Assembly: GCA_037127255.1 (NCBI GenBank)
Contig: JBANSL010000020.1
Span: 55,279,098-55,343,097, forward strand
Reading direction: 5' to 3'
Source of the DNA: Persicaria tinctoria
Lineage: Eukaryota; Streptophyta; Magnoliopsida; Caryophyllales; Polygonaceae
DNA: 64,000 nucleotides
Below, one piece after another: positions 21,206 to 33,835 of this stretch. Positions within the stretch are counted from its first letter, which is position 1. Each line of letters opens with the position of its first letter. The position numbers and the translations under genes are program-made. The notes beneath the pieces were generated by a model. It was not told the DNA's origin and ran no database searches. It was given only the letters and a program-made list of their open reading frames with translations.

Positions 21206-22947
21206 ATGCTTGTGAAGAACAAGTCCAAGAATGTGGCGCTTGCAACAGCATTGCTGTTGCTGACTGCCTGCGCGAGGGGAGATCCGCAGGTGCCATGCTT
21301 CTTCATCTTCGGAGATTCCTTATCTGACAGTGGTAACAACAACGGCATCTCCTCCCTCGCCAAGGCTAACTTCCTCCCTTATGGAATCGACTTCCCTGGC
21401 GGCCCCTCTGGCCGCTTCACCAACGGTCGTACCACCGTTGATCTCATTGGCAAGCACCCCATTCTTCAAATATATATAATTGAATTCCTTACTTCATATA
21501 TCAATGAAATTGCCAAGCCTTAACATTGTTTGCTTTATATAGGCGAGCATCTGGGCTTGGAGAGCTACATACCGCCATTTGCTAGTGCAAGTGGAGAGGA
21601 CGTTTTGAAGGGCGTAAACTACGCGTCCGGCTCATCAGGGATCCTGGAAGAAACTGGTCGTGGCGTGGTAAATTCGGAATGGATTGACCATCTCTGTTGT
21701 TCTTTCTTCTCATCAACAAAAAACCACTCTGTTAGTTCAACAATTTCATCTTTTGCAGGGAGCAAGGATAGCAATGGACCAGCAGCTGCAGAATCACAAA
21801 ACAACAATATCAAAAATCTCAGATATTATCGGAAAGGATAAAGTGGAGGATCACTTGAACCAGTGCTTGTATTCGGTCTATGCAGGGAGCAATGACTACA
21901 TGCTCAACTATTTCATGTCACAGACTGCGACTTCCATTGTAACCATCGGTATTGTGCAGCAGAGTGTTAAGCCTGAGCAGTTCACCGAGTCCTTGATCTC
22001 CCGTTATTCTCAGCAGCTCAAAGTATGATACTGAATCTTTAGCTCAAGGTTTGATATTGAATCCCTAGCAACTTATCAAATGGCCTTCTTTTTAGTCATT
22101 GTATGGATACGGAGCAAGGAGGGTGGTGGTGTTTGGACTCGGTCCCTTAGGGTGCCTGCCTATGCTAAATCGGACGGGGAAATGTTCAGATGACATCAAC
22201 AATGCCCTTCAAGTGTTCAACAGCAAGATCAAGTCACTTGTCGACGATTTCAATCAGAATCTTGCAGATTCCCAGTTCATCTTTGTGGATACCATGAAGA
22301 TTGTGTCTCCAGATCTTTCAGCTCTAGGTATAATGCAGATGTTTAAAGAACACAATTTTATACATTTTTGAAACATATTCATATGAAAATATCATTCCAT
22401 ATATTGCCAAACAAGCTGGGCCCAGTGAGATCATTTCTAACCTAATTTTAATATAGTAGTTGGGGTTAGATCAGAAAACTGCTTAGCTGATAGTGCATTA
22501 GGTGGATGGATTCTAGGATATTCCATCTGACCTGAAAACCAAACACCAATCTGACCAAAATCTAGCTTAAAAACCATTGGTTTACCTGTTTCTTTTACTT
22601 GCTATCCAGGGTTAAAAGTTACCGATGCTCCCTGTTGCGGAGTTCGCCAGATATTCTGCTTGCCTTACTCATCTCCGTGTTCAGATCGAAACGCCTACGC
22701 CTACTGGGACAACGCCCACCCAACCGAGGCTGCTAACAGGATGCTGGCAGACAGAGCTTACAGTGCTCAGGATGCAGATGATGTATACCCTAAGGACATT
22801 AAAGCCCTTGTCGGTGCTTCCATGAGCATCCGAGAAACTGAGTTAGATAAGCTGACTCTCTTCATCTGCACTGTCTTGTGTACAGTTCTTCTTTATGACT
22901 CTGAAAGCTACAATAATTTTCTGTCTCTGCATCTAGTATTAGTGTGA
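21206..22947 (+). CDS. GDSL esterase/lipase 3 (five exons, about 400 aa, extended C-terminus)
   Basis: Exons: 21206-21449, 21543-21667, 21759-22022, 22096-22327, 22610-22947. Intron 1 begins GC (TTG|GCAAGC) and ends AG; the others are GT-AG. A signal peptide (about residues 1-25) precedes DPQVPC. The triad blocks are [29 protein letters not shown] and WDNAHPTEA. It is a secreted SGNH hydrolase, more diverged than the other two copies. After the usual end of the family (DIKALVGAS) the frame continues for about 40 residues of hydrophobic sequence (TLFICTVLCTVLLY and beyond). That suggests loss of the ancestral stop. Alternatively, an unrecognised splice event may remove the extension. Confidence 0.9.
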
Positions 22948-24522
22948 ATTTCAGGCCTGCAATATCAGAGGAAGCAAGCAAAGATATATCTAGAAGAGAG
23001 AGGAGAATGAATTCTTCATTGTTCTCAAATCTTGCACTATTTATGGATCACATTAACAGGACTCTTATACATAGTTACAGCTAGTTAAGGGTGTTTATTC
23101 ATCCTAAATGAATGAATGACAATGAGGAATGCTTAATCAGAAGAAAAAAAATGGCAAATACATGAGTTCAATTCAAACTTCTTTTTTGATTTTCAGAAGA
23201 GAGAAGAAAGTGGTACATCTAATGTGTTAAAATAAGGATATAAAGGGCAGAAGTTTACAAAACTGCAGCTACTGCCCTGTTTCACCATGAACTAGCTTCA
23301 TCAGCTGAAGCAATTTCTTGGCCCTTCTCTTGAATCTTCCTAACTGATACACAAAGGCAGCCCAGTAAATTGTTTTGGATTGTTAACGAGCCTTGCAGTT
23401 GAAGCACTGAGAAGAAATCTTTGAAAAGAACCCCTGCTCGCAATTAGATAGGACAATATCCGATTTCCTAAGCCTTACAGGGGGTAATTGCATTCTCCCC
23501 TGCCCCATAAACACCATCCATACCCACTCTTCCCAGAAACACTCCAAAGCTAGACCTTCATGGTGGGATTAGACGCTAACTGCCGTCACAGGAAGGGTCA
23601 TTTCCGGTGATGAAACATGAAAGGTATGGATAGGTTTTTAGAAATGGTGTGTATTTGGACCTGCAAAGTACTAACAGTTACGTGCATTGGTTATGATCAA
23701 AATTGATCTCAAAATTAGACAACAGAGGAGTCATTAAACCAATTGCGCTAAAGTGATGACCATTGCATTTTCAAGTTAAAAGACAATATAGGAAGCAATC
23801 ACGAAGGCAAGGAAGAAAGCAATCAAATCACTGAAATTGATCATCAAATTAATCGAAGTCCTCGAAACTATTTCAGTAATCCAATGATCCAAAGAACTGA
23901 AAGAAGAGAGCAATCACATGAATGTGTCATTTTTCAATGTGCCCTAGAATGAATTGCTCATCTTACCCAACCAAGAAAATAAACTGATTCAAGAGAGAAT
24001 AGAGGCACTTTTCAGAAATTGGAAAACAACACAGCTCGGTAGCAAACAATCTCAAAGGGAGATTTCCAGTTTTTCTTTACTCCCTCTTTGTTCTACTTTT
24101 CCATGAAAATGGACAATTTTAGTTTAGCTGGTAAAATTGAGCAATCAAATTTCTCATCTTCTAAAACAGTGAGCTCTTAGTATGTAATAAGTTGCTAAAG
24201 CTATCCATAATGGTGTGACTTCTTGGATTAGAATACAAGTGGCTTGATCTGTAAAGTGTAAACCATATTCAAGATTGCAGCATAGATATCTATCTGTGAC
24301 AAGCTACTTCTATTTCCCCAACCTATACAGGATGAACAGAACAAAATATCAAATGCCTTTGAAAACAACATATGGATATTGACAGCTAACATTAATAGTC
24401 GAACATGTGAATACATAATAATTGGTTGCGAGGCAAAGAAGCAAGCTCAGATATAATAGAGATTTCAGATATTCACAAAATCTAAGGCACTTATGTTCAT
24501 TATATAAACTAGACAGAAAATG
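22948..24522. other. Intergenic region between GDSL gene 3 and the ILK-like gene
   Basis: This contains the 3' flank of GDSL gene 3 and the 3' UTR or last intron of the convergent kinase gene. On the - strand a good acceptor (TTTCTTCTCAG) at 23407 is followed by seven codons and TAA (23406-23383). It could be a terminal kinase exon, but nothing confirms it. Otherwise no gene or repeat is recognised. Confidence 0.4.
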
Positions 24523-24579
24523 CTAAACATAACTATATAAGAACATTTGGAAAGAAAAAAAAGGTTGAAGGAAGGGAAC

Positions 24580-27500
24580 CTTCCAACGCTTCTTGTGCCC
24601 GATATCATGGCTTATTTGATCAAGTCTGAAAATTATTTCTCTGAATGTAGGCCTCTCTGCTGGATCCTCATTCCAACATCTTTCAATTAACCTGCTTACA
24701 TTCAAATATGAGTTTCCATTTGCTTCCCCTCACAAGAACCATTACTTGCGCAAACAAAAAGTATATGACTGTTCAAAATTGGCACAAGAAGCACAAAGAT
24801 GGAAGACAACATATAGTAAATGTAAGCTCAGGCGCTGAGCATGTAGCATGAAAATACAATTTTCAATGTGAAGTGTTACTATGACAGCATACACAACTAA
24901 TAAATGTCATGAAGTCAGTGTGGTAGCATGAGCTGATAAAGATCAACCTGGAGAAGTAGAGAGTGCAGATGATTTTTAGAAAGGAGCGTATGAGAAGGAG
25001 AGGAAGAATAGACAAATGAGAAAGATACAAGAAAAGAATAGAGAGGGTGAAAGACAGAATAGTTTGTTTGGAATTCATTTACATCCTTTTTGGAAGGCTA
25101 TATTTATATACACCAAAGCAGGACACCTCTATTCTGCTTCAAATACATTGACACTATCATCAGCTAGCCTAACAGTAAAAACCGTCAAATCAACAGCTAG
25201 CTTTCACCTGTTAGTATTCTTTCAGGCACTACACAATTATGGACGATACAACTGCAACTCCTGTTCATTCTTGCTGATAACAAACAAGTGGAGTGTATAA
25301 AGCTAATAAAATAACTAGATGCTCAATAAAAAGAAATTAAATATTTAGATTATAGAGGAAGAGGTTAAGGTGGTTTAAGCAGGAAAATGCACTCACTTGG
25401 TGTAGATAGAACTAGAAACATGCAAATTCTGAATGTAATAAGAAAGCAGGTTTATAAGCTGACTTTTAATATATTTTCTCAATAAGAAACTTAAAATACT
25501 AGAGATATCTTGACGTACTCCTTAAGTCCGTGGGCATATGGCTTTGAAGCTCTAAAAGGTGGGCGTTGTTTTTGAGCATATGCTTCTGCCACTTCTACTC
25601 CATCTTTCTCGGAGAAAGGAGGGCATCCCTCAATCATCTGAGAAAAGTACACAAGAAGCAAAATTTAAAGTCCAGGTATGATTAATGGAATAAGTTGCAA
25701 ACAATGGCGGATCCAGGAATTTATTTAGAGGGAGCTAATTTTTTTTTGTATGTATATATAAAAAATAATTTTTTTTGTTTAAATATATTTGAAAAAAAAA
25801 ATTGTTGTTTAAAGAGTCATTTTAAGTGGAAAAAAGTCAAAAACTATGAGATATTTTTTTCCCGGTAATTTTTTTTGTATTTATATAAAAAAAGATTTTT
25901 TAAAATACATTAGAAAAACCTTAAATTTGCTACCAACTAAGCTAAGCCGAGAATTGGTAGGAATATCAACAGTGAACTAAATTACTATTACAAGCAAAAG
26001 CATCAAGTATTTATATATTTATATACTGTATTATGTAAAAGCATGACTTCCCATACCTAATTTGCTCAACAATGAACCTAGTATAAATAACTAACGGTTT
26101 TGTTTTTCTTATTCAACTAATATACTAACATGCAAACATACAACTTTGGAGGTTCTTGCTTTGCAATTTTTCTCCTACATAATACATCTAACCCAAACTA
26201 TTAATGACACAACTGCACAAGGAACTTCAAAGGAACAAGTATTTTTAGATGCCACTACCAATAAGAAATAGCAGCAGCACAAGGGTGAGAAGGAAGCATG
26301 TCTTCAGGGTAAAGGTCAAATAAGAAATAAAGTGCTGACATCGTAATTGGAAAGCATTTTTCACATCCAAAAAGGAAAATCCAGGGCCCACACTAAAATG
26401 CAGACGGTTACCTCATGAAGAATCAGAGCAAATGAAAATACATCCACTTTAGGGCCATATCCTTCATTTCTGAATAGCTCAGGAGCCATATATCGACCTA
26501 TGAATGGCTAATAGCATAAGCATATGTGGGGGAGAAAAAAACCAATTTACTTGGAACTAACACAAGGCAAAAACCAAAAAACATAAGGGTGTGTCTTTTT
26601 CAGACTCAAATGTTGTTAAACAGTTAAAGCATGCAAATCTTTTATTGCATTTGCTGGTAGCTTCAAGCAACATTTCCCCTGACTTACATGAAACTGGCTT
26701 GTATTCTACAGCTCCTTGGGCAAGCTTCAGCACCTTGCTGATGCTCACTCCAAAACCAGTAACTTTAAGGTTTCCAGAGACATCCCACAATATGTTTCTG
26801 TCATCTTACACGTATGTAAGCAAGAGAGTTAGATATATTCAGATTATGGAGGGAAAATGAGTAACATCAATGTGACATATAATCCATTCTGTTTGGCCAG
26901 GTCATAGACGAAAACTCACGAAGGATCAAAATCACCATGAATGATTGGCTCTGGCTTATTCTCATGCAGGTATCCCATTCCCCTGTAAAATTAATAAAAC
27001 ACAATTATCATCAGATTGGTAATTCTTGCAGTTAATCTTCACATTCCCCTCTTATGAAATACACCCCCACCCATGTCCCGTATGGAGGAGATGGTGATGG
27101 ATCGGAAATGGTGGATGGGCACCATCCGATTTTAGGAGCGCTAGTTTGTATATTCCTTTTTTGGTTGCTTTTCTAGTACAGTATGAGATCACTTTTATCT
27201 TCCTGATTCATAATTCTAACAATATTCATTGAATTAAGTATAGCATCATTTGATTTTGCTGAAAATATGAACAATGTAAAATTTCTCAACAAAGCCAACG
27301 GGGACCTAAATCATTCTTGAAATGCCAGTTGAAGACCCTATAGCATAAAATCCACCAAAAGACGTTTCTAGCACTGGCATCTAGGTTGACTCAAAACAAA
27401 CTAACCTTGCAATATCAAGTGCATACTTGACTGCCGCTCTCGGTTTTAGCTGTCCATTGTCTTTCAAGTATTGACGAAGATCTCCCTGAAGCAGATCACA

Positions 27501-30019
27501 AAATGTAAACCATGCAAATTCGGCAATTTAGTAAATCATAAAACACAAAGCACTTTTTCGGTCAGAAAAAAATATTAAGATAACAGAAAATGCAGAGAAA
27601 GAGTAGTCGTCGTACTGAAGGATAAAATAATATTCAAGATTTCCAGGTACGATCATTAACCTATTTCTAGTCAAAATTTATCAGTTAATATATTACCAAG
27701 GTTCATTTATATTATTAAAATTAGGTCAATTAAAGTTTAACAGCTTAGTTGCATTTGTAGATGAATGTCTAGCAAATGCAATCAGGGTTTGTTTGGTATA
27801 AGACTAGCAAAAGGAAAGGGAAATGAAATTGAGATGATATAATTTAGATAAAGAAGTGAATGAAGAGAAGGAAGCTCTTGTTGTGTGAATGTAGAGTAAT
27901 CTTTTGGGCAAAATTATGATTTCTTGAGCGAGAAACGATTGTTCCTCATTAAATGAATACTTATCAACTGGTAGACAATCATTAGCAAGATTAAGAGAGG
28001 TAAAAAGTTTCAGAAACAGCCTCACGGATGTTATTTCTTACATACAAACATGAAACTCCTGATAAGTGTCACAATAAGAGGTTCAAACATCCCTTTTTTC
28101 AAGTACAATAACAGACCTTGGGTAAATATTCTGTTACAATCATCTTTGGACTAGTTTGGGTGACAGCACCCAAGAATTGGACTACATTTGGATGTCGAAC
28201 CCGTTGAACCAGAGCAAGTTCATCTCTGAAGGCCCTCCTGAAATAACAAAAAACATTATTGCACAAAGAACTAGATAGAAGAATCTCAATTTTGGACAAA
28301 AAAAACCCACCTCTTATCCTCATCAATGGTTGAATCATCATCAACCTGTTTGACAGCAACTTCTATTCCTCTCCAAGATGCTCTACAGAAGGTTCCCTTT
28401 AATATCCACAAATTGCCACATCAGAATTCAGAAGAGGTAAATGGGAGTTGAAAGGTTAATCAGAGGAGTTTGCGGTTAAAAAAGAAATAGCAACTATTAA
28501 CAATAGCTGAGGCCTGAGGGTAGAATTCATGAAAAATTAAACCAAGAGTGGCTGGTCCACTTTCACCAACATTCTATATGGGGCAGTCATAAGATACTCT
28601 TGAATGTTTGATACTCTTGAATGTTTGATACGAACCCAGGGGAACCCTATAGCATATATTTATTTTATCCTAGCTTAAGTATTTTGTGTATTTAAATTAG
28701 CAGTTAGAGTCGGTTGTAGCTAGGGAATTAGTCAGTTAGAGTGGTGTCCTGCGTACGAGTCTTCGTACTCAGTGGAATTTATCATTTTGGTATATAGCCG
28801 TTCATCCTAATCGTGAATACACGTTCTTCCGCCATCAATCTTTCCCACAACAACACACCGACGAGGTGATCCAAGACTTGAACAAAACTTATGATGCTCT
28901 TACCATTTTCCTCTCTCTTTCTCTAGACTCGCAAAAAAGTGACGATCATATACATTTTACACATGAATTTTAATTCCTTTCCTTTTTATTCCCTACTCCT
29001 CAAACAAAAAAAAATACCTTAGTTTTGTTAGAAAAGATGTAACAATTAATCGAGAATACTCTCCTATGAAACATAGGAAAAAAAACTATTACTCAATGCA
29101 TCCAAAGAAGAAAATTAACCAAAAGAGAACTCATAGTAAGAGGAAGACTAAACTCAACTTCCATAAAAGGGGGAAAAAGATATACCTTGGCAATATCAAT
29201 GCTGTTTGTGAAATCAATTTCCTCAGGATTAATCTCATATTCTGGGACTTTTTGCTCATTTTTACAGATGGACACGCCTTATCGACCAAACAGCATGAGG
29301 AAAATTAGAACATATTTGATTAACACGAAAGCAAACTGTGTGCATAAATCATGGATTTAGCAATTAGCATGGATGCAGCACAAGAGCATGACATACCGGA
29401 GGAATGGCACCACGATTCTCCAGAACTTTTATCACTTGGTGGTTCTTATAATGTATGGCATCTGCAAGTGGCTGCGTAAGGAATTGTAGATTGTTAAATG
29501 AGGAATAACTCACCAAAACAGAAAATGGAATGCCCTAATCTTGGATCAAAATTCGAAATCCCAGCGCTAGGTTTTGATCAAAATTAAAAATTGGATGCCC
29601 TAATCTTGGATCAATCAAAATTGACCAGAGATCAAACCAAGGAGAAAGATACATGCCGTGCTTCCCCACCGATCCAAAGCATCAATCTCAGCCCCACTGT
29701 CAATCAAAGCCTCGACAATCTCGCTATATCCCTGGCACGCCGCTATGTGCAAAGCCGACCGACTATCATAATCCCTGTAGTTAACATTGACGCCGGAGGC
29801 CAAGAGGTCTTTGATCCCCTGCAGATCGCCCTCATGGGCCACATACATAAGCTTAAATTCGTCGGGGACATCCTCAGAATCGTCTTCAACCTCCTCCGAC
29901 TCGTCGGTGATATGGAGAAGCTCCGCATCCACCACCCTCTCCGGTAACGTAAACTCGGCGGCGTTGGCAAGCGACGACTTCCTCCCTCGTCTGAACCTAA
30001 TCGAGTTGGATTTCTCCAT
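24580..30019 (-). CDS. Integrin-linked-kinase-like protein: ankyrin repeats plus atypical Raf-like kinase domain
   Basis: Exons on the - strand: 30019-29657, 29471-29397, 29277-29186, 28396-28311, 28237-28117, 27485-27406, 26982-26920, 26797-26688, 26497-26412, 25637-25519, 24691-24580. If the last donor is not used, the frame reads on to a stop at 24523. The N-terminus carries two to three ankyrin repeats (LMYVAHEGDLQGIKDLL, SALHIAACQGYSEIVEALI). The kinase domain has VAVK, RHPNVVQFLG, an HGD catalytic loop (normally HRD), GFG in place of DFG, RYMAPELF, and CWNEDPAERPTF. It belongs to the plant ILK (Raf-like MAPKKK group C) family, membrane-associated signalling proteins. Loss of the DFG aspartate and HRD arginine predicts weak or no conventional catalysis. 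Intron 1 appears to be GC-AG (ACG|GCATGT). The exon 2/exon 3 join is off by one base with the best acceptor; a weaker acceptor (AATGAG|CAAAAA, within exon 3) restores frame. Confidence 0.85.
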
Positions 30020-30424
30020 CGGCGACGAAGGCGGTTAAATCGCGAAATTGGAGTGAAGGACGCAAAGATTCGCACGGCTTGGGGAACGGAACGCATTTTG
30101 TCGTGCCCCTGCACCTTGCTGCGACACCCGCGATTACGATTCGTGCGGCTGGAGATTCGCGCGGTGATGATCCAAGAATAGGGCGAAGAGGAACGCCCGG
30201 GATTGATCGAAAGATCTGCGGCTGTTAAATAGGCATACTTGTATCCTGGTTTGGACAGTGGACACTACAACGTGTAAAAATGGATAAAAACCTCAGTTTC
30301 GTTCAATGCAACCAATAGGAGGAGTAACTGTTTGATCATATAGATGTGCAATGTGGGACATTTTTCTCTCTACGGTCTCTCAAGTCTCAACAATATCAGG
30401 TAACACGAAAACTAATATATTTAA
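30020..30424. other. Upstream region of the ILK-like gene
   Basis: This is the probable 5' leader and promoter of the kinase gene, read leftward. The part next to the start codon (30020-30220) is GC-rich and TATA-less. No other gene is visible. Confidence 0.4.
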
Positions 30425-30795
30425 AAACATGTGCCGATCAAGTTGGACGCGGGCGAGCTCAGATGATCGGGCTTACATGAGACGTGCGACGGGATTACCA
30501 TCGGCGTACCAAAAAACATGTGCCGATCCGAGCTCAAGCCATCCGCGAACCACCGTCCTCCCGGGGCTACATCAAACGTCGGCTCCCGCAGATCGAGACG
30601 AATCCCAATCGGAAAGGCTCTTCGAGCCATCAAAAATCGATCCCTAATAATGAGATCTCGACCTCTTATTTATAGTGAGGGTACTCCTACATGCAAGCCA
30701 CTCGTCGCCACATGTCACATGTTCGATGACACGTGTGACGGAGGCATGGGTGTCACGTGTCCCCTAGGGCTTCTGATGCGAGTAAATATAGACGA
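30425..30795. repeat. Diverged LTR remnant related to the gypsy element next to it
   Basis: The segment GCGAGCTCAGATGATCGGGC, CATCGGCGTACC, GAGCTCAAGCCATCCGCG, CCACCGTCCTCC and CACGTGTC parallels the order of motifs in the intact LTR at 30801-31321, but with many differences and no TGACAAA start. It looks like an older related LTR into or beside which the younger element inserted. Confidence 0.6.
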
Positions 30796-30800
30796 GGTAG

Positions 30801-31321
30801 TGACAAAACCCATTTTTCGGAATCCCGTGTCGGCGGGTTCCGGGATCAAGTGAGACGCAAGCGAGCTCAGACGATCGGGCTTACTTGAGACGCGCTACGA
30901 GATTACCGTCAGCGTACCCAAACTTGTGCCGATCAGAGCTCAAGCCATCCGCGTACCACCGTCCTCCTAGGGCTCCATCAACGTCGGTTTTTTACCAGCC
31001 GAGACTGATCCCGCTTGAAAGGGGGCTCAAAGCTAGAGAATCCGGCCTAAGCCGTTGGAGATCCCTCTCTTCGACCCCTAGAATTGAGCCATCATTTCGA
31101 TATTTATAGGCCAAGATGAGCTTCCCTTTGCGTGTATCACTTGACAAGTGTCTTAGGTTTTAGGACAAGTGTCGGAAGGGTGATGTCACGTGTCGGTAGG
31201 AGCCTTTAGTGGATTTTCCCACATCCTGGTCGGGTTTATAATCAACCTAAAAATGGGTTTATCTATATAGCGGGAACCCGATTATGCATATGATATTATT
31301 TTATTTTTTGGTGTTTCGTCA
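30801..31321 (-). repeat. LTR (left; 3' LTR of the - strand gypsy element)
   Basis: This 521-bp repeat starts TGACAAAACCC and ends TTTCGTCA. It pairs with 37998-38518 and is preceded by the GGTAG duplication. An AT-rich stretch near 31300 may include the element's own promoter region on the - strand. Confidence 0.9.
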
Positions 31322-31559
31322 CAGCTCCTCGGACCTTAGTTAAGACGAGTCTTAGCTAGGGTTCGATTCAAACGAGACAACATATGCATTTGTACTTTGT
31401 GTCCCTTCGGAAGAGTATTCGATATATGAGACTTTTGGTGTAATGTTTTAACAAAGTTTGTTTGGTCTGGGCTGTACCCAACTTATTAGTGGGTTGCCTA
31501 CGTATCTCTTCGGAAGAGAATCAAGCATTTCGTAGTTCAATCAGAAAGCCCTCCGCGGA

Positions 31560-32160
31560 TGAGAGTTCCGGCGTTTGAAGGTTTTAATTTATACTCATTT
31601 AGAGTTTATCTCCACGAGATTATCGGCTTCGAGCAGGAGGCCCTCTGCGAGCATAGCTCGAGCGTCGAGGGGCTTATCAAATTTGCTCCGAGAGGCCTAA
31701 GCTACGATCGGGGGCCCTCCGCGAGTGATAGCTCCAACGTCGAGGGACTTAGTTTATACTCGTTAAGAGTTTAACTCTGCGAGCTTACAAGCTACGAGCA
31801 GGAGGCCCTCTGCGAGCATAGCTCCAGTGTCGAGGGACTTATCAAATGTGCTCCGAGAGGCCTAAGCTACGATCGGAGTCCCTCCGCGATTGATAGCTCT
31901 AGCGTCGAGGGACTTAGTTTATACTCGTTAAGAGTTTATCTCCACGAGCTTTTCAGCTACGAGCAGGAGGCCCTCTGCGAGCATAGCTCCAGCGTCGAGG
32001 GATTTGTCAAATGTGCTCCGAGAGGCCTAAGCCGCGAACGGAGGCCCGACGTAGAGCCAAGCTCCAGCGTCTTAGGGACTTGTGAGTTTTTTCTCAAGGA
32101 GACTCACACTACGCAGAGGCCCGACGCGGAGCCAAGCTCCAGCGCCTTAGGGACTTAATA
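31560..32160. repeat. 165-bp tandem repeat inside the gypsy element
   Basis: The landmark GCAGGAGGCCCTCTGCGAGC recurs at 31633, 31798 and 31963, exactly 165 bp apart (55 codons). At the right edge the units break down into shorter related pieces containing GACGCGGAGCCAAGCTCCAGCG, which lead into the next array. Confidence 0.85.
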
Positions 32161-33835
32161 AATTCATCGATCCGGGAGGCAAATTCTTCGACCGGATTCC
32201 CGACGCGGAGCCAGCTCCCGCATCTTGGGACTTAATAAAATCATCGATCCGAGAGACAAGCTCTACGACCGGATGCCCGACGCAGAGCCAACTCTCGCGG
32301 CCTGGGACTTAATAAAATCATCGATCCAAGAGTCAAGCTCTACGACCGGATGCCCAACGCGGAGCCAAGCTCCAGCGCCTTAGGGTCTTAATAAATTCAT
32401 CGATACGGGAGGCAAGCTCTTCGACCGGATGCCCGACACGGAGCCAGCTCCCGCATCCTGGGACTTAATAAAATCATCGATCCGGGAGACAAGGTCTTTG
32501 ACCGAATGCCCGACGCAGAGCCAGCTCCCGTGTCTTGGGACTTAATAAAATCATCGATCCGGGAGGCAAGCTCTACGACCGGATGCCCGACACGGAGCAG
32601 GCTCTCGCGTCCTAGGACTTATATGAAAATCATCAATCCGGGAGACAAGCTCTACGACCGGATGCCTGACACGGAGCCAGCTCCCGTGTCCTGGGACTTA
32701 ATAAAAATATCGATCCGGGAGGCAAGCTCTACGACCGGATGCCCGATGCGGAGCCAACTCTCGCGCCCTAGGACTTAATAAAATCATCTATCCGGGAGTC
32801 AAGCTCTACGACCAGATGCCCGAAGCGGAGCAGGCTCCCGTGTCCTGGGACTTGTGTGAAAATCATCGATCCGGAAGGCAAGTTCTTCGACCGGATGCCC
32901 GACGCGGAGCCAGCTCCCGTGTCTTGGGACTTAATAAAATCATCGATCCGGGAGACAAGCTCTACGACCGGATGCCCGACGCGGAGCCAGCTCTCGCAGC
33001 CTGGGACTTAATAAAATCATCGATCCGAGAGGCAAGCTCTACGACCGGATGCCCGACGCGAAGCCAAGCTCCAACGCCTTAGGGTCTTAATAAATTCATT
33101 GATCCGGGAGGCAAGCTCTTTGACCGGATGCCCGACGCGGAGCCAGCTTCCGCATCTTGGGACTTAATAAAATCATCGATCCGGGAAAGCTTTTCGACCG
33201 GATGCCCGACGCGGAGCTAGCTCCCGCGTCCTGGGACTCAATAAAACCATCGATCCAGGAGGCAAGCTCTACGACCGGATGCCCGACACGGAGCCAGCTC
33301 TCGCGGTCTAGGACTGAATAAAATCATCTATCCGGGAGACAAGCTTTTCGACCGGATGCCCGACGCGGAGCCAGCTTTCGCGTCCTGGGACTTAATAAAA
33401 CCATCGACCCGGGAGGCAAGCTCTACGGCCGGATGCCCGACACGGAGTCAGCTCTCGTGGTTTGGGACTTAATTAATAAAATCATCTATCCGGGAGACAA
33501 GCTTTTCGACCGGATGCCCGACGCAGAGCCAGCTCCCGCGTCCTGGGACGTAATAAAACCATCGATCCGAGAGGCAAGCTCTACGACCGGATGCTCAATG
33601 CGGAGCCAGCTCTCGCGGCCAAGGACTTAATAAAATCATCTATCCGGGAGGCAAGCTCTACGACCGGATGCCCGACGCGGAGCAGGCTCCCGCGTCCTAG
33701 AACTTATATGAAAATCATCGATCCGGGAAGCAAGCTCTTCGACCGGATGCCTGACGCGGAACCTGCTGCCACGTCTTGGTACTTAATAAAATCATCGATC
33801 CGGGAGGCAAACTCTACGACCGGATGCCTTTCTTA
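32160..33835. repeat. About 77-bp tandem repeat, roughly 21 copies
   Basis: The unit contains CGATCCGGGAGGCAAGCTCT, ACGACCGGATGCCCGACGCGG, AGCCAGCTCCCGCGTCCTGG and ACTTAATAAAATCAT. Adjacent CGACCGG landmarks at 32888, 32965 and 33042 are 77 bp apart; other units vary by a base or two. Open frames across it are a by-product of repetition. It is GC-rich compared with its surroundings. Confidence 0.88.

Noticed and set aside
23383..23406. Possible last exon of the ILK-like gene
   Set aside because: The acceptor is good and frame fits, but only seven codons are added and I see no family conservation, so it was not included in the gene model.
32160..33835. Regular short repeats that might suggest a CRISPR array
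   Set aside because: Units of about 77 bp are continuous and vary throughout, with no unique spacers and no cas genes. They lie inside a plant LTR element.
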